DNA from: Algoriphagus sp.
GTDB taxonomy: Bacteria > Bacteroidota > Bacteroidia > Cytophagales > Cyclobacteriaceae
Direction: 5' to 3'
DNA length: 64,000 nucleotides
Assembly (NCBI GenBank): GCA_021298245.1
Contig: JAJTDZ010000002.1
Location: 62,001 to 126,000 of the forward strand
Positions 9,026 to 17,513 of this stretch are shown here, piece after piece (position 1 is the first letter of the stretch; the number at the start of each line of letters is the position of its first letter). Under the pieces are notes generated by a model. It had not been told where the DNA came from. It did no database searches and saw only the letters and a list, made by a program, of their open reading frames with translations. Position numbers and translations under genes: made by a program.

Positions 9026-9115
9026 AGCAAAAAAGTCTTTGTGACTCATACAAGTTACAAAAAAAGAAGGGTTTATCGTTCAAAAGTTTAGCAAGAAAAG
9101 GATTGATTAAAATGC

Positions 9116-9145
9116 TTGTTCTAGCCAAAAAGCGTGGTATTTTTA
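9116..9145 (+). promoter_or_regulatory. Promoter of the polyprenyl diphosphate synthase gene
   Basis: TTG at 9116-9118, a 19-base spacer, then TATTTTTA at 9138-9145 (seven of eight positions of TAnnTTTG). Spacing is as expected for the Bacteroidota sigma factor. The start codon is at 9161. Confidence 0.5.
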
Positions 9146-9160
9146 CGACAATCTTCCCCC

Positions 9161-10135
9161 ATGAAAGCAGACCTCAAGCAGATACAAGTCCCCATTGAGA
9201 GCGAAATGGCTCAATTTGAGCAGAAGTTTAGGGACTTTATGAAAAGCAAGGTCAAATTGCTGGATCACATCACCCATTATATCGTCAAGAGGAAAGGCAA
9301 GCAAATGCGTCCCATGTTTGTTTTTCTCACTGCAGGGGTATGTGGCCAAATCAATGAATCCACCCATCGTGGTGCGGCCCTCATCGAATTGTTGCATACT
9401 GCTACTTTAGTACATGACGATGTGGTGGATGACGCCAACTACAGGCGTGGATTTTTTTCTATCAATGCCTTGTGGAAAAATAAAATTGCAGTGTTGGTGG
9501 GGGATTATCTGCTTTCAAGAGGACTTCTGCTAAGCGTAGAACATAAGGATTTTCATCTCCTGCGAATCGTATCCAATGCAGTCCGAGAAATGTCTGAGGG
9601 GGAACTCTTGCAAAGCTACAAGGCCAGAAAGCTAGATGTAGATGAGGAAGTTTATTATGAAATCATACGCCAAAAAACGGCCAGCCTCATAGCCTCCTGT
9701 TGTGCAGTGGGTGCTTCCAGCGTAAGTACCGATGAAACCAAAATTCAAAAGATGCTCCTCTTCGGAGAGAAGGTAGGGATGGCTTTCCAAATCAAGGATG
9801 ATCTTTTTGACTACGGAGAAGACCTCATTGGCAAGCCTGTAGGAATAGACATTAAGGAAAAGAAAATGACTCTTCCACTCATCTATGCCTTAAGAAATGC
9901 GGATTGGTTAGAAAAGAAGCGAATCATTTACTTGATTCGAAATAAATCTGAAGACAAGAAATCAGTCAATGAAGTCATTGATTTTGTGAAGAAAAGTGGA
10001 GGTCTTGACTATGCCAAAGGAAAAATGACTGATTACTATAGGGAGGCACTTTCAATTTTAGAAGATTTTCCAGCTTCTCCCTACAAGGAATCTCTACAAG
10101 ATCTGGTGATGTATTCTATAGAACGGCATAAATAA
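9161..10135 (+). CDS. Polyprenyl (trans-isoprenyl) diphosphate synthase
   Basis: About 324 residues from the ATG at 9161; a GTG at 9134 would sit inside the promoter. The first aspartate-rich motif DDVVDD is at about 86-91 and the second, DDLFD, at about 213-217. The lysine/arginine-rich GKQMRP before the first motif binds isopentenyl diphosphate. It extends allylic diphosphates with isopentenyl diphosphate in the cytoplasm. In this phylum the usual role is a long chain (about C35) for menaquinone, but chain length cannot be read reliably from sequence. It is a single gene convergent with thrA. Confidence 0.92.
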   Translation: MKADLKQIQVPIESEMAQFEQKFRDFMKSKVKLLDHITHYIVKRKGKQMRPMFVFLTAGVCGQINESTHRGAALIELLHTATLVHDDVVDDANYRRGFFSINALWKNKIAVLVGDYLLSRGLLLSVEHKDFHLLRIVSNAVREMSEGELLQSYKARKLDVDEEVYYEIIRQKTASLIASCCAVGASSVSTDETKIQKMLLFGEKVGMAFQIKDDLFDYGEDLIGKPVGIDIKEKKMTLPLIYALRNADWLEKKRIIYLIRNKSEDKKSVNEVIDFVKKSGGLDYAKGKMTDYYREALSILEDFPASPYKESLQDLVMYSIERHK

Positions 10136-10192
10136 TCACTGCCTCCAATTTTGGTTTGTGGAAAATTTTTTTCATTAAAAAGTGACTAAGCC

Positions 10193-12643
10193 TCACTCCC
10201 GCGTGTAATTTCCTATTCGAATCACATCGGCAAAAACACCCGCTGCAGTCACAGCTGCCCCAGCCCCGGGTCCACGAATGATCATGGGTCTGTCGTGGTA
10301 GCGCTCGGTAGTGAGTAATATCATATTATCTGCTCCTTGCAAACTTGAGAAGGGATGGGAATTGGGAATAGGCTTGAGCCCAACTTCTGCTCTTCCTTCT
10401 TCCAGGATAGCCATGAAGCGAAGTCTTTCCCCTCTCGTACTAGCCTTTTCAAGAAGTTGGGAATAGTAACTATCCTGCTGGCTTATCCCTTCTAAAAAAT
10501 CTTCTATCGATACTGGGGATTGTAGTCCTAATGGAACGAGGCTTTCGACTTTTATATCTTCTACCTCAAGACTCATTTCTGCTTCTCTTCCCAGAATAAC
10601 AACTTTTCGTGCCACATCCATGCCACTTAAATCTTCTCTAGGGTCAGGTTCGGTATATCCATTTTCCTTGGCCATGGCCAATACATGAGAAAAAGGCAAG
10701 CCTTTTTCCAATTCCGAAAAAATGAAATTCATCGATCCACTAAGCACAGCTTCTATCCGAATGATGGTATCCCCAGAAAGCATCAGGTCTTGCAAGGTAT
10801 TGATCACAGGTAAGCCAGCGGCCACATTGGTTTCGTAGAGAAACTTAACTCCCTGTCGTTTGGCGATTTTCCTAAGGGTAAGGTACTGGCTTAATGCACC
10901 AGAGTTCGCTTTTTTATTGGGAGTCACTATGGCCACCCTGGCTTCGAGAATCCTAGGATAGACTTTAGCCAGCTCTTGACTTGCCGTACAATCCACAAAT
11001 ACCGCATTGGAAAAATTCATTTCTTCCATGGTTGATAAAAATTTCTCCAAGTCCATGGCTTGATCCTTGGGTCCAAGTAGGTAGGGTGTTTGAAGATCAA
11101 AACCATCTTCGTGAAAGGCCATAAAGCGACTATTGGCCAATCCATGCACTTGTATATCGAGTTGGTTTTCCCTTCTAAGTTTTTCCTGTTGCTGGGCCAT
11201 CATCTGCAGAAGCGCCTGTCCTATCAATCCTGTACCCACCAGAAAGAGGTGCAATACCTTTAGCTCTGAGAGAAAAAATGCTTCATGAAGTGCATTTACT
11301 GCCTTTTGTAAATCCGCAACCGAGATTACTGCTGAAATATTCAATTCGGAACTTCCTTGCGCAATCGCAGCAACATTGATATTATTTTGCCCCAAAGCAC
11401 GGAACATCCTGCCGGAAGCACCAGGATCGTGTTTCATGTTTTCCCCCACTACCGCTACAATAGCCAGGTCATGAAGGAGACTTATAGCTTCCATTTCTCC
11501 AGAGATAAGCTCGCGGTTAAATTCTCTTTCAAGAATATTTTTAGCCACTAAGGCCTCTTCGGCGGCTATCGCCAGACAGATACTGTGTTGGGAAGAGGAT
11601 TGTGAAATCAAAAATATGTTTACTTGGGCTTCAGCAAGAGAATCAAAAATTCTACCAAGTATTCTTCCCGAAGTGGCCAATCCCGTACCCTGCAAGGTGA
11701 GCATGGCGATTTGATCGCGAGAACTTACCCCTTTGATCAATCCTTCGTACCGTACCTCTCCGTTGATCAAAGTGCCTGGATGTGATGGATCAAAGGTATT
11801 TTTTATATAAATGGGGATGTTCTTTTTCATTGCTGGCCGCATGGTAGCCGGAAAAATCACCTTTGCACCAAAATGAGAAAGCTCCATGGCTTCTGCATAA
11901 CTCAATTGTGGGATAGAGAAGGTAGTGTACACCAATTTGGGATTGGCCGTAAGTACTCCCGAGACATCTGTCCAGATTTCCAAGGCATCTGCCTCCAAAG
12001 CCCCGGCGAGCAGGGCTGCGGTGTAATCGGATCCCGAACGGCCTAGGGTAGTCGTCTCTCCCTTGGCGGTGCTTGCAATAAATCCGGTAACCACATTAAG
12101 TCCCTTGTGGGATGAAAAAAAGGATTTGATTTGAGCATAGCTAACTTTCTCCTCCACTCGAGCATGTCCAAATCTGTCGTCTGTTCGGATCAATTCTCTA
12201 GCATCTACATACCTTGCCTGCAATCCTACCGCTTTTAGCCCTTCACTAAGAATATAGGTGCTCAGTCGCTCCCCAAAACTTGCCACATAATCAAGGGTCC
12301 TGAGCGACTGCTCTTTGATCAAAAATATTCCGTGGTACAGGTCCTGCAACTCATTGAATCGCTCCAAAATAAAGGCATGTAACTCTGCTCTTTTTTCAAA
12401 AGGTAGAAGTTGATCTACGAGGCTAAAGTGCCTTTTTTCCAATTCTTTGAGGTTATTTTGGTAGCTTAAGTCCCCTAGCTGAGCTTTTTTTGCAAGTGCT
12501 AAAAGTTCTTCAGTCACCCCCCCAAATGCAGAAAAAACAACAGCCAAGTCCCCTTGAACTAGTTTCTCTTGGATGATGCGAAATACCTGAGAGATGTTCT
12601 CGGGGGTTTCTACCGAAGAACCGCCAAACTTGATAATTTTCAT
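10193..12643 (-). CDS. thrA: Bifunctional aspartokinase / homoserine dehydrogenase I
   Basis: 816 residues, the usual length for ThrA. The N-terminal aspartokinase domain starts MKIIKFGGSS and carries TTLGRSGSDYTAA. Two ACT-like regulatory segments fill the middle (about 310-460). The homoserine dehydrogenase domain begins at about 465 with the Rossmann motif LVGTGLIGQ and continues through SGSMNFIFSELEKG and EPDPREDLSGMDVARK, which bears substrate and catalytic residues. It feeds aspartate into threonine and methionine. thrB and thrC, which often follow, are not here: the next gene downstream is convergent. A TACGTTTG box lies about 90 bases upstream, and no leader peptide rich in Thr or Ile codons is seen. 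Confidence 0.96.
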   Translation of the reverse strand: MKIIKFGGSSVETPENISQVFRIIQEKLVQGDLAVVFSAFGGVTEELLALAKKAQLGDLSYQNNLKELEKRHFSLVDQLLPFEKRAELHAFILERFNELQDLYHGIFLIKEQSLRTLDYVASFGERLSTYILSEGLKAVGLQARYVDARELIRTDDRFGHARVEEKVSYAQIKSFFSSHKGLNVVTGFIASTAKGETTTLGRSGSDYTAALLAGALEADALEIWTDVSGVLTANPKLVYTTFSIPQLSYAEAMELSHFGAKVIFPATMRPAMKKNIPIYIKNTFDPSHPGTLINGEVRYEGLIKGVSSRDQIAMLTLQGTGLATSGRILGRIFDSLAEAQVNIFLISQSSSQHSICLAIAAEEALVAKNILEREFNRELISGEMEAISLLHDLAIVAVVGENMKHDPGASGRMFRALGQNNINVAAIAQGSSELNISAVISVADLQKAVNALHEAFFLSELKVLHLFLVGTGLIGQALLQMMAQQQEKLRRENQLDIQVHGLANSRFMAFHEDGFDLQTPYLLGPKDQAMDLEKFLSTMEEMNFSNAVFVDCTASQELAKVYPRILEARVAIVTPNKKANSGALSQYLTLRKIAKRQGVKFLYETNVAAGLPVINTLQDLMLSGDTIIRIEAVLSGSMNFIFSELEKGLPFSHVLAMAKENGYTEPDPREDLSGMDVARKVVILGREAEMSLEVEDIKVESLVPLGLQSPVSIEDFLEGISQQDSYYSQLLEKASTRGERLRFMAILEEGRAEVGLKPIPNSHPFSSLQGADNMILLTTERYHDRPMIIRGPGAGAAVTAAGVFADVIRIGNYTRE

Positions 12644-12731
12644 AACTCAATGCGAAGTAATGGGAGTAGGTGCCTTTTATATTGGAAAATAAGCAGATGA
12701 CCCAATTCTATCCCTTTCTCAAAACGAAAAT

Positions 12732-12739
12732 CAAACGTA
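12732..12739 (-). promoter_or_regulatory. -7 box (TACGTTTG) for thrA
   Basis: Minus strand TACGTTTG, a full TAnnTTTG match with a T-rich stretch 19 bases upstream. The predicted leader is about 80 bases. The rest of the 191-base gap (12644-12834) is AT-rich with no gene or attenuator visible. Confidence 0.45.
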
Positions 12740-12834
12740 AAGGGTATTTTTTATAAAAAAAATAAAATAATGGATATTATTTTGAATAATTTAAAATTAT
12801 AAGTTAAAAATACTGCATTTATTACTAGTAGAGG

Positions 12835-13290
12835 TTAATAAAATTCTTCTATGCTTTGAGGCTTACCTCTAAAAATTACAGATGCTTTCATTTTTTTTCC
12901 TACCAACAATTCCCCTAAGGGAGAATTCTTGCTCAGTAAAAATACAGGTTTGCCCTCTACCTTGAGTTGACCCATGCTGATGGCAAGTAAAAACCAATCC
13001 GACCCCAGTTTAACTAGAGCACCTTCTTGCACTGTTGGAGGGGTATCTTTGATCGTATGAAGTCTATACAGCTCTTCCAAATCCAACTTATTCTGCTTGA
13101 GTTGTTTTTCAATGGAATTGAGGTCCTGGGTCATGTTTTCACGACTGGTTTCGTACTTATCTCCAGCACTATTTTTTTCCTCTTCTAAAATACTTTCAAT
13201 AATATTTTTTCGCTCCTCGGTCAGGAGTGCTTCTTTTTGCTTGAGTTGAGCGATGGCACTCTGGTAAATTTTATCTTTAAAGGGATTCAT
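12835..13290 (-). CDS. GreA/GreB-like C-terminal domain protein with coiled-coil N-terminus
   Basis: 151 residues. Residues 1-90 are charged and helical, with the conserved patch SAGDKYETSRENMTQDLNSI. The C-terminal part (about 105-150) reads like the FKBP-like domain of GreA: an AISMGQLKVEGKPV strand, then SKNSPLGELLVGKKMKASV, where SPLG..L.GKK is the Gre signature. Such proteins are widespread in Bacteroidota and are often mislabelled as 3-oxoacyl-ACP synthase. The fold suggests a protein that enters the RNA polymerase secondary channel, but the acidic tip typical of true Gre factors is not obvious. The 3' neighbour is metabolic; the two genes upstream (six bases, then an overlap) look co-transcribed. 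Confidence 0.7.
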   Translation of the reverse strand: MNPFKDKIYQSAIAQLKQKEALLTEERKNIIESILEEEKNSAGDKYETSRENMTQDLNSIEKQLKQNKLDLEELYRLHTIKDTPPTVQEGALVKLGSDWFLLAISMGQLKVEGKPVFLLSKNSPLGELLVGKKMKASVIFRGKPQSIEEFY

Positions 13291-13296
13291 AAGTAA

Positions 13297-13779
13297 TTAA
13301 TATTCACAAGGTTCTTTCCTTCGGGTATCTATGATGTAGACGATTTTCCAACCTTCGGCCATTTTCACGAGCTGAAAGGAATTGACACCGCAATGGGAAA
13401 ATTCCCCGTTGCGGTAAAAACGATAGGGAGTCCAAGCAGCGGCCATGTCCCCATCCACCTGGATACGATAGGACAATACCTGTTCATCCAAAACCACATC
13501 CTCTGGGGTATTTGCAATTCTATTCACAAAATCAGCGACGGTATTGCTGCCTACCGTAGTTCCTTCCGCTTTTTGAATGACCGTCTGCATCAATCCCTCG
13601 GCATAAAACGCCTGGGACACTTGATTTGCATTTTTAAGTTTCATTCCTTCAAACAAACTGCGAATGACCTGCTCTACCTCTTGGGCTTCATTCTGAGCCA
13701 GTAAGTGAGTAGGGACTATCCCCAGAAAAAGCATGGCAAGAAAAAGGTTAGTTAAAATTCGTTTTTTAAATGCCTCCAT
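13297..13779 (-). CDS. Exported NTF2/SnoaL-like domain protein
   Basis: 160 residues with a clear signal peptide (KKRILTNLFLAMLFLGIV, cleavage near HLLAQ). The mature part is a cone-shaped NTF2-like domain with the order EVEQVIRSLFEGM, then AFYAEG, then VDGDMAAAWTPYRFY, ending with EGWKIVYIIDTRR. These exported copies are usually of unknown function; no catalytic dyad can be asserted. It overlaps the upstream SDR gene by 14 bases and lies six bases before the Gre-like gene, so the three (SDR, NTF2-like, Gre-like) form a probable operon on the minus strand. Confidence 0.75.
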   Translation of the reverse strand: MEAFKKRILTNLFLAMLFLGIVPTHLLAQNEAQEVEQVIRSLFEGMKLKNANQVSQAFYAEGLMQTVIQKAEGTTVGSNTVADFVNRIANTPEDVVLDEQVLSYRIQVDGDMAAAWTPYRFYRNGEFSHCGVNSFQLVKMAEGWKIVYIIDTRRKEPCEY

Positions 13780-14443
13780 ATAAATTAAAGTTCATGTTTC
13801 GTAAAGCAGCTGTATTGACCGCATAATGCATGGCTTCAGCCACGTCTCTGGGAGAGACCCATTTGGAGAAATCTGCCTGGGGCATGGCGGCCCGATTGGC
13901 AGGAGTATCCAAAATACTTGGCACAAATACATGGGATCGAATATCTGTATCCTTAATCTCCTCTGCCAAAATCTCGGAAAAGGCGCCAATCAGACGTTTG
14001 CTCAAAGCGTAGGCCACTGCATGTTTTCCTTCTTCGGGTAAAAGTGCTGCTCTAGCTCCCACAAATAAAAAAGTACCCCTCTGCTGCTTTTTCATAAGTG
14101 GAAGAAAAGCATTGGCAACAGAAAAAGCACTGAAAAAATTGAGTCTAAGCATAGATAATAAGTCGCTCTGGGTAGTAGATTCCAAGGTTCCGGGGACAAA
14201 GCCTCCCACAATCATGGCTATAGCTTCTAAATCCCCAAATTGAGTCTCGTATTCTTTTACAAATTCGAAGACTGAAGTCTCGTCACTAACATCCACCTCA
14301 TAGCAAACATCCGCTTCTTCCACATGTTCCTGAACGCCTGGCAATACCAAGGCGATGATATGATAGCCTTCTCGTTTGAATTTTTCTACTACAGCAGCAC
14401 CCAAAGCACCTGCGGCTCCCGTAATTACAATATTTCTGCTCAT
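13766..14443 (-). CDS. Short-chain dehydrogenase/reductase (SDR)
   Basis: 225 residues, a little shorter than the classical 250. The cofactor motif TGAAGALG is near residues 8-15 and the catalytic YxxxK in VAYALSK near 145-149. The upstream region (LFVGARAALLP) has alanine/glycine where the catalytic serine is usually found, so the active-site serine is uncertain. It would reduce or oxidise an alcohol or ketone with NAD(P)(H); the substrate is not predictable. It is the first gene of the probable three-gene operon running to 12835 and is divergent from the MscS channel gene. Confidence 0.87.
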   Translation of the reverse strand: MSRNIVITGAAGALGAAVVEKFKREGYHIIALVLPGVQEHVEEADVCYEVDVSDETSVFEFVKEYETQFGDLEAIAMIVGGFVPGTLESTTQSDLLSMLRLNFFSAFSVANAFLPLMKKQQRGTFLFVGARAALLPEEGKHAVAYALSKRLIGAFSEILAEEIKDTDIRSHVFVPSILDTPANRAAMPQADFSKWVSPRDVAEAMHYAVNTAALRNMNFNLYGGI

Positions 14444-14462
14444 CAGTCCATCAAATCATTCC

Positions 14463-14470
14463 TATATTTG
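14463..14470 (+). promoter_or_regulatory. -7 box (TATATTTG) for the MscS gene
   Basis: Full TAnnTTTG match 30 bases before the ATG at 14501, in the 57-base divergent gap with the SDR gene. No -33 TTTG is seen. Confidence 0.45.
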
Positions 14471-14500
14471 CTAAAATAGGGTTAATTTTTCGATTGAACC

Positions 14501-15403
14501 ATGAATCATCTCAAAAGCAGTATCCGCGTCAAGGAAAATGTTCGAAAAACTTACTTTGCTTTCAAGCTTATCCTGCTGGTGGTATTAGAAGTTTTGTATG
14601 CTGGAGATACCTTGATTAGACCTTTTTTGGACAAGTATGAGTTTTTAAATCACCTCATCCGGGCCGTAATTTTTCTTCTCAGTGCCAACCTAATTTTTTC
14701 TTTAGTTAGAATCATCGCTCTTAGGATTTATCTTCAGCAGAGAGAGGAGACCAAGGTCCAACCCAATTTTGTGGTGGGAATAGATCGTATTGAGTTTTTG
14801 CTCAACCTGATTGCCGTATTGATTGCCTTGATGCTTGCTTTCGGAATTAGGCCCCTGGAGTTTCTTACCAGCATTACTATCGTAGCAGCAGCCATCGCCT
14901 TACTGACAAAAGATTACATCACCGGTATCGTGAATGGGCTTATCATGATGTTTTCGGACCAACTAGAAATAGGGGATAAAATTCAGATTGGAAGGCATAC
15001 CGGCTTTATTCGCGACATTACCTTGTTCAACCTAGTGCTGAAAAGTGATTCAGGAGAAATTATTTTGATCCCCAATACCATGGCCTTATCGGCGGATGTA
15101 GTCAATTTTTCAAAAAACAATACCCACCAAGTGATCTTTGATGCAGAAATCACCTCTAAAAATGAAATCCACCTCAGCCAACTTGAAGATTCCCTTCAAG
15201 TAGTTTTAGGAAAATATCCTGAAGTAGTTATAAAGGAAGGTGCTCAGCTTAATATTCTAGAGCGAAAAACTGAGAATTTATTGATTCGATACCAATTTCC
15301 CATCAAATCCGGAGAGAAGCAAACCGAAATACAAGTAAAAAAATCCATCAATCAAGCACTTATCGACTGGAACTATGAACTCCGAAAAGGAGAATTACTT
15401 TGA
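14501..15403 (+). CDS. MscS-family mechanosensitive channel
   Basis: 300 residues in the inner membrane. Helices lie at about 20-40, 50-72 and 90-112, followed by the pore-lining helix near 118-145 (VAAAIALLTKDYITGIVNGL) and the MscS beta domain (DQLEIGDKIQIGRHTGFIRDITLFN, then LIPNTM), the family signature. The last hundred residues form the cytoplasmic alpha/beta part. It releases solutes on osmotic downshock. It has one more helix than E. coli MscS and lacks the very long N-terminus of MscK. The next gene overlaps its 3' end by 29 bases, so the two are co-transcribed. Confidence 0.9.
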   Translation: MNHLKSSIRVKENVRKTYFAFKLILLVVLEVLYAGDTLIRPFLDKYEFLNHLIRAVIFLLSANLIFSLVRIIALRIYLQQREETKVQPNFVVGIDRIEFLLNLIAVLIALMLAFGIRPLEFLTSITIVAAAIALLTKDYITGIVNGLIMMFSDQLEIGDKIQIGRHTGFIRDITLFNLVLKSDSGEIILIPNTMALSADVVNFSKNNTHQVIFDAEITSKNEIHLSQLEDSLQVVLGKYPEVVIKEGAQLNILERKTENLLIRYQFPIKSGEKQTEIQVKKSINQALIDWNYELRKGELL

Positions 15404-15713
15404 TTGGGTTTATCAGGTAGTAAGGGAAATTCCTGCTGGCCGGGTAACAAGTTATGGTGCAATTGCCCATTTTTTAGGACTGAAATCAGGAGCAAGAATG
15501 GTAGGTTATGCCATGAATGCGTCGCATACGGTAAATGACGTTCCTGCACATCGCGTAGTAAATCGCAAAGGTTTACTTACCGGGAAACATCACTTTGCCA
15601 CACCCACCCAAATGGAAGAATTATTGCGTTCCGAGGGTATTCATGTGGAAAATGACCAAGTTATCGATTTTGAATCCCGTTTTTGGAGCCCTGAAAAAGA
15701 ACTCAAGCCTTAG
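15375..15713 (+). CDS. Alkyltransferase-like (ATL) DNA-repair protein, MGMT fold without the active cysteine
   Basis: 112 residues, the length of the MGMT DNA-binding domain alone. The recognition part is intact: IPAGRVTSYGAIA (arginine finger region), then GARMVGYAMNAS. The active-site PCHRV is PAHRV here (A58), so it cannot accept an alkyl group. Known ATL proteins (E. coli YbaZ with PWHR, yeast Atl1) bind O6-alkylguanine and hand it to nucleotide excision repair; the same role is inferred. It overlaps the MscS gene by 29 bases, and its 3' end overlaps the convergent symporter gene by 11 bases. Confidence 0.9.
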   Translation: MNSEKENYFDWVYQVVREIPAGRVTSYGAIAHFLGLKSGARMVGYAMNASHTVNDVPAHRVVNRKGLLTGKHHFATPTQMEELLRSEGIHVENDQVIDFESRFWSPEKELKP

Positions 15714-17154
15714 ATTTTTTTCGAAGCAGGTAAAGTCCTGCAAACATCAGCCCTCCATTTAGAATCAAGGCTTCAAATCCGAAGGTATATCCCCACAACC
15801 ATTCTTTGGAGTTGGAAGCAATCAAAAAGGTAAGTGCAGGAGCTAAAATGGCCATCCAAGGGACCCACATATCCTTTACTTGGTAGCGGGTAAAAAGACC
15901 AAAAGAGTACAGACCTAACAGCGGCCCATAGGTATAGCCTGCCAAAATAAATACTGAATTGATAACACTCTGATCATTTAGCCAATAAAAGGCAAGAATC
16001 AAGAGGAACATCAAGCCTGTAAATCCAACATGAACTTTGGTCCTAATAGATAGGCGATCCTCTGGCTTGTATTTTTTATCAATTTGAAGGAAATCATAGC
16101 AAAAAGAAGTGGTAAGTGCAGTTAGCGTAGAGTCTGCGCTAGAATAAGCAGCAGCAATAATTCCTAAGACGAAGACTATCCCTGCAAAGGGAGAAAAATA
16201 TTCCGTTGCCAACAAGGGAAAAAGTGCGTCTGATTTTTCAGGTAGGGTAATGCCCTTAGAGGAAGCATAGAGGTATAGCATCACCCCTAAGGAAAGAAAC
16301 AGTAGGTTAACCACTACCAAAATACCTGTAAACCAAAACATATTTTTTTGGGCATCTTTAAGCGTTCTGCAGGTCAAATTTTTTTGCATCATGTCTTGAT
16401 CCAAACCCGTCATCACGATGGTGATGAATGCTCCCGAAATAAATTGCTTGAAAAAATTAGTACCTGCTCTCCAATCCCAATTGAAGACTGTAGATCTCTG
16501 GTCTTGAACAATGAGTTCCACATACTCTCCTAAGCTCTTGATTTGCAAATCCTGTCCTATTAAAAATATGGTAATCAGTACCGAAGCCAGCATGAAGGCA
16601 GTTTGTAAGGTGTCGGTCCAGACTACCGTTTTTATCCCTCCTCGGTAGGTATACAACCAAATAAGTCCTACCGTAATCAAAACAGAAATCCAAAAGGGTA
16701 TCCCTAGCGCATCAAATAAGATCAGTTGCAAGACACTGGCCACCAAATACAAGCGTAGGGAAGATCCTAAGGATCGAGATAAAATAAAGAAAAAAGCCCC
16801 CGTTTTGTAGGACCAAAACCCAAATCTCTCCTCCAAGTAGGTATAGATGGAGACCAGATTCATACGATAATAAAGAGGCAAAAGGAGTTTGGCTATGGTG
16901 AAATATCCCAAGGTATAGCCTAGGACAACTTGGAAATAATAAAAATTGGTATTGCCTACCTCACCGGGTACAGAAATAAACGTGACCCCAGAAAGAGAAG
17001 CTCCAATCATACCAAAGGACACCAAAAACCAATGGGAATTTCGATCTCCAGTAAAAAAAGTATGGGCTGTGACCTTACGGGTAGTGAGCAAAGAAATCAA
17101 AAAAAGTAAGCTGAAATAGGCTAAAATAACGACTAAAACAAGTTGTGGATTCAT
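15703..17154 (-). CDS. Sodium:solute symporter (SSS family)
   Basis: 483 residues with about 13 hydrophobic segments, the LeuT-fold layout of SSS transporters. Recognisable parts are the second helix with GASLSGVTFISVPG, TYRGGIKTVVWTDTLQ (a family signature), and the long eighth-ninth segment with IIAAAYSSADSTLTALTTSF, which matches the Na2-site region (serine/threonine in AYSSADS). It imports a sugar, amino acid or carboxylate with Na+; the substrate cannot be told. It is a single gene convergent with the ATL gene and divergent from clpS, 53 bases away. Confidence 0.9.
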   Translation of the reverse strand: MNPQLVLVVILAYFSLLFLISLLTTRKVTAHTFFTGDRNSHWFLVSFGMIGASLSGVTFISVPGEVGNTNFYYFQVVLGYTLGYFTIAKLLLPLYYRMNLVSIYTYLEERFGFWSYKTGAFFFILSRSLGSSLRLYLVASVLQLILFDALGIPFWISVLITVGLIWLYTYRGGIKTVVWTDTLQTAFMLASVLITIFLIGQDLQIKSLGEYVELIVQDQRSTVFNWDWRAGTNFFKQFISGAFITIVMTGLDQDMMQKNLTCRTLKDAQKNMFWFTGILVVVNLLFLSLGVMLYLYASSKGITLPEKSDALFPLLATEYFSPFAGIVFVLGIIAAAYSSADSTLTALTTSFCYDFLQIDKKYKPEDRLSIRTKVHVGFTGLMFLLILAFYWLNDQSVINSVFILAGYTYGPLLGLYSFGLFTRYQVKDMWVPWMAILAPALTFLIASNSKEWLWGYTFGFEALILNGGLMFAGLYLLRKKSKA

Positions 17155-17195
17155 AATTTGGGCGAGATCTTTCGCACTAAGTTGTCCATTATTCT

Positions 17196-17203
17196 TAAGT
17201 TTG
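17196..17203 (+). promoter_or_regulatory. -7 box (TAAGTTTG) directly before clpS
   Basis: Full TAnnTTTG match separated by four bases (CAAA) from the ATG at 17208. A transcript from it would be leaderless or nearly so. Confidence 0.45.
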
Positions 17204-17207
17204 CAAA

Positions 17208-17501
17208 ATGAACTCTTTCAGCTTTGCCCTTCCCGAAATTGAAGTACAGGAACTTCTTATCGAAGACCTTGTAGATCAGGAAGCCCATGACCTGATCGTA
17301 TTTAATGACGATTTCAATACTTTTGGACATGTCATTCAGGTACTGATGGATGTGTGTAAGCACAGCTACGAACAGGCCGAACAATGTACCCTGATCATTC
17401 ATTACAAAGGAAAATGTTCTGTAAAAAAAGGAACACAACAGGAATTAAAACCCCTATGTGAGGCCATCCTAGACGCTGGAATCCAGGCTACCATCGTATA
17501 A
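17208..17501 (+). CDS. clpS: ClpS, ClpAP/ClpCP protease adaptor
   Basis: 97 residues with a flexible N-terminus and the core motif LIVFNDDFNTFGHVIQVL. N and DD correspond to the pocket that binds the N-terminal amino group of N-degron substrates, followed by AEQCTLIIHYKGKC (beta strand with H/K) and a C-terminal helix. It delivers proteins with bulky hydrophobic N-termini to the Clp AAA+ unfoldase. The family's usual final strand is present (QATIV) but without a tail. recR follows after 12 bases and is probably co-transcribed. Confidence 0.92.
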   Translation: MNSFSFALPEIEVQELLIEDLVDQEAHDLIVFNDDFNTFGHVIQVLMDVCKHSYEQAEQCTLIIHYKGKCSVKKGTQQELKPLCEAILDAGIQATIV

Positions 17502-17513
17502 ACCCAGCTCACC

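Noticed and set aside
10181..10197. AGTGA/TCACT hairpin at the end of thrA as a terminator
   Set aside because: The stem is only five base pairs and overlaps the stop codon; it is too weak to call, though a T run follows on the minus strand.
12740..12830. AT-rich stretch as a replication origin
   Set aside because: No DnaA boxes or neighbouring dnaA/dnaN genes; it is explained as the promoter region of thrA.
12644..12834. Possible threonine attenuator or leader peptide before thrA
   Set aside because: No short frame rich in Thr/Ile codons and no terminator/antiterminator pair; only an AT-rich stretch and a -7 box.
17151..17438. Minus-strand open frame of 95 codons across clpS
   Set aside because: It is the antisense shadow of clpS, which has clear family motifs.
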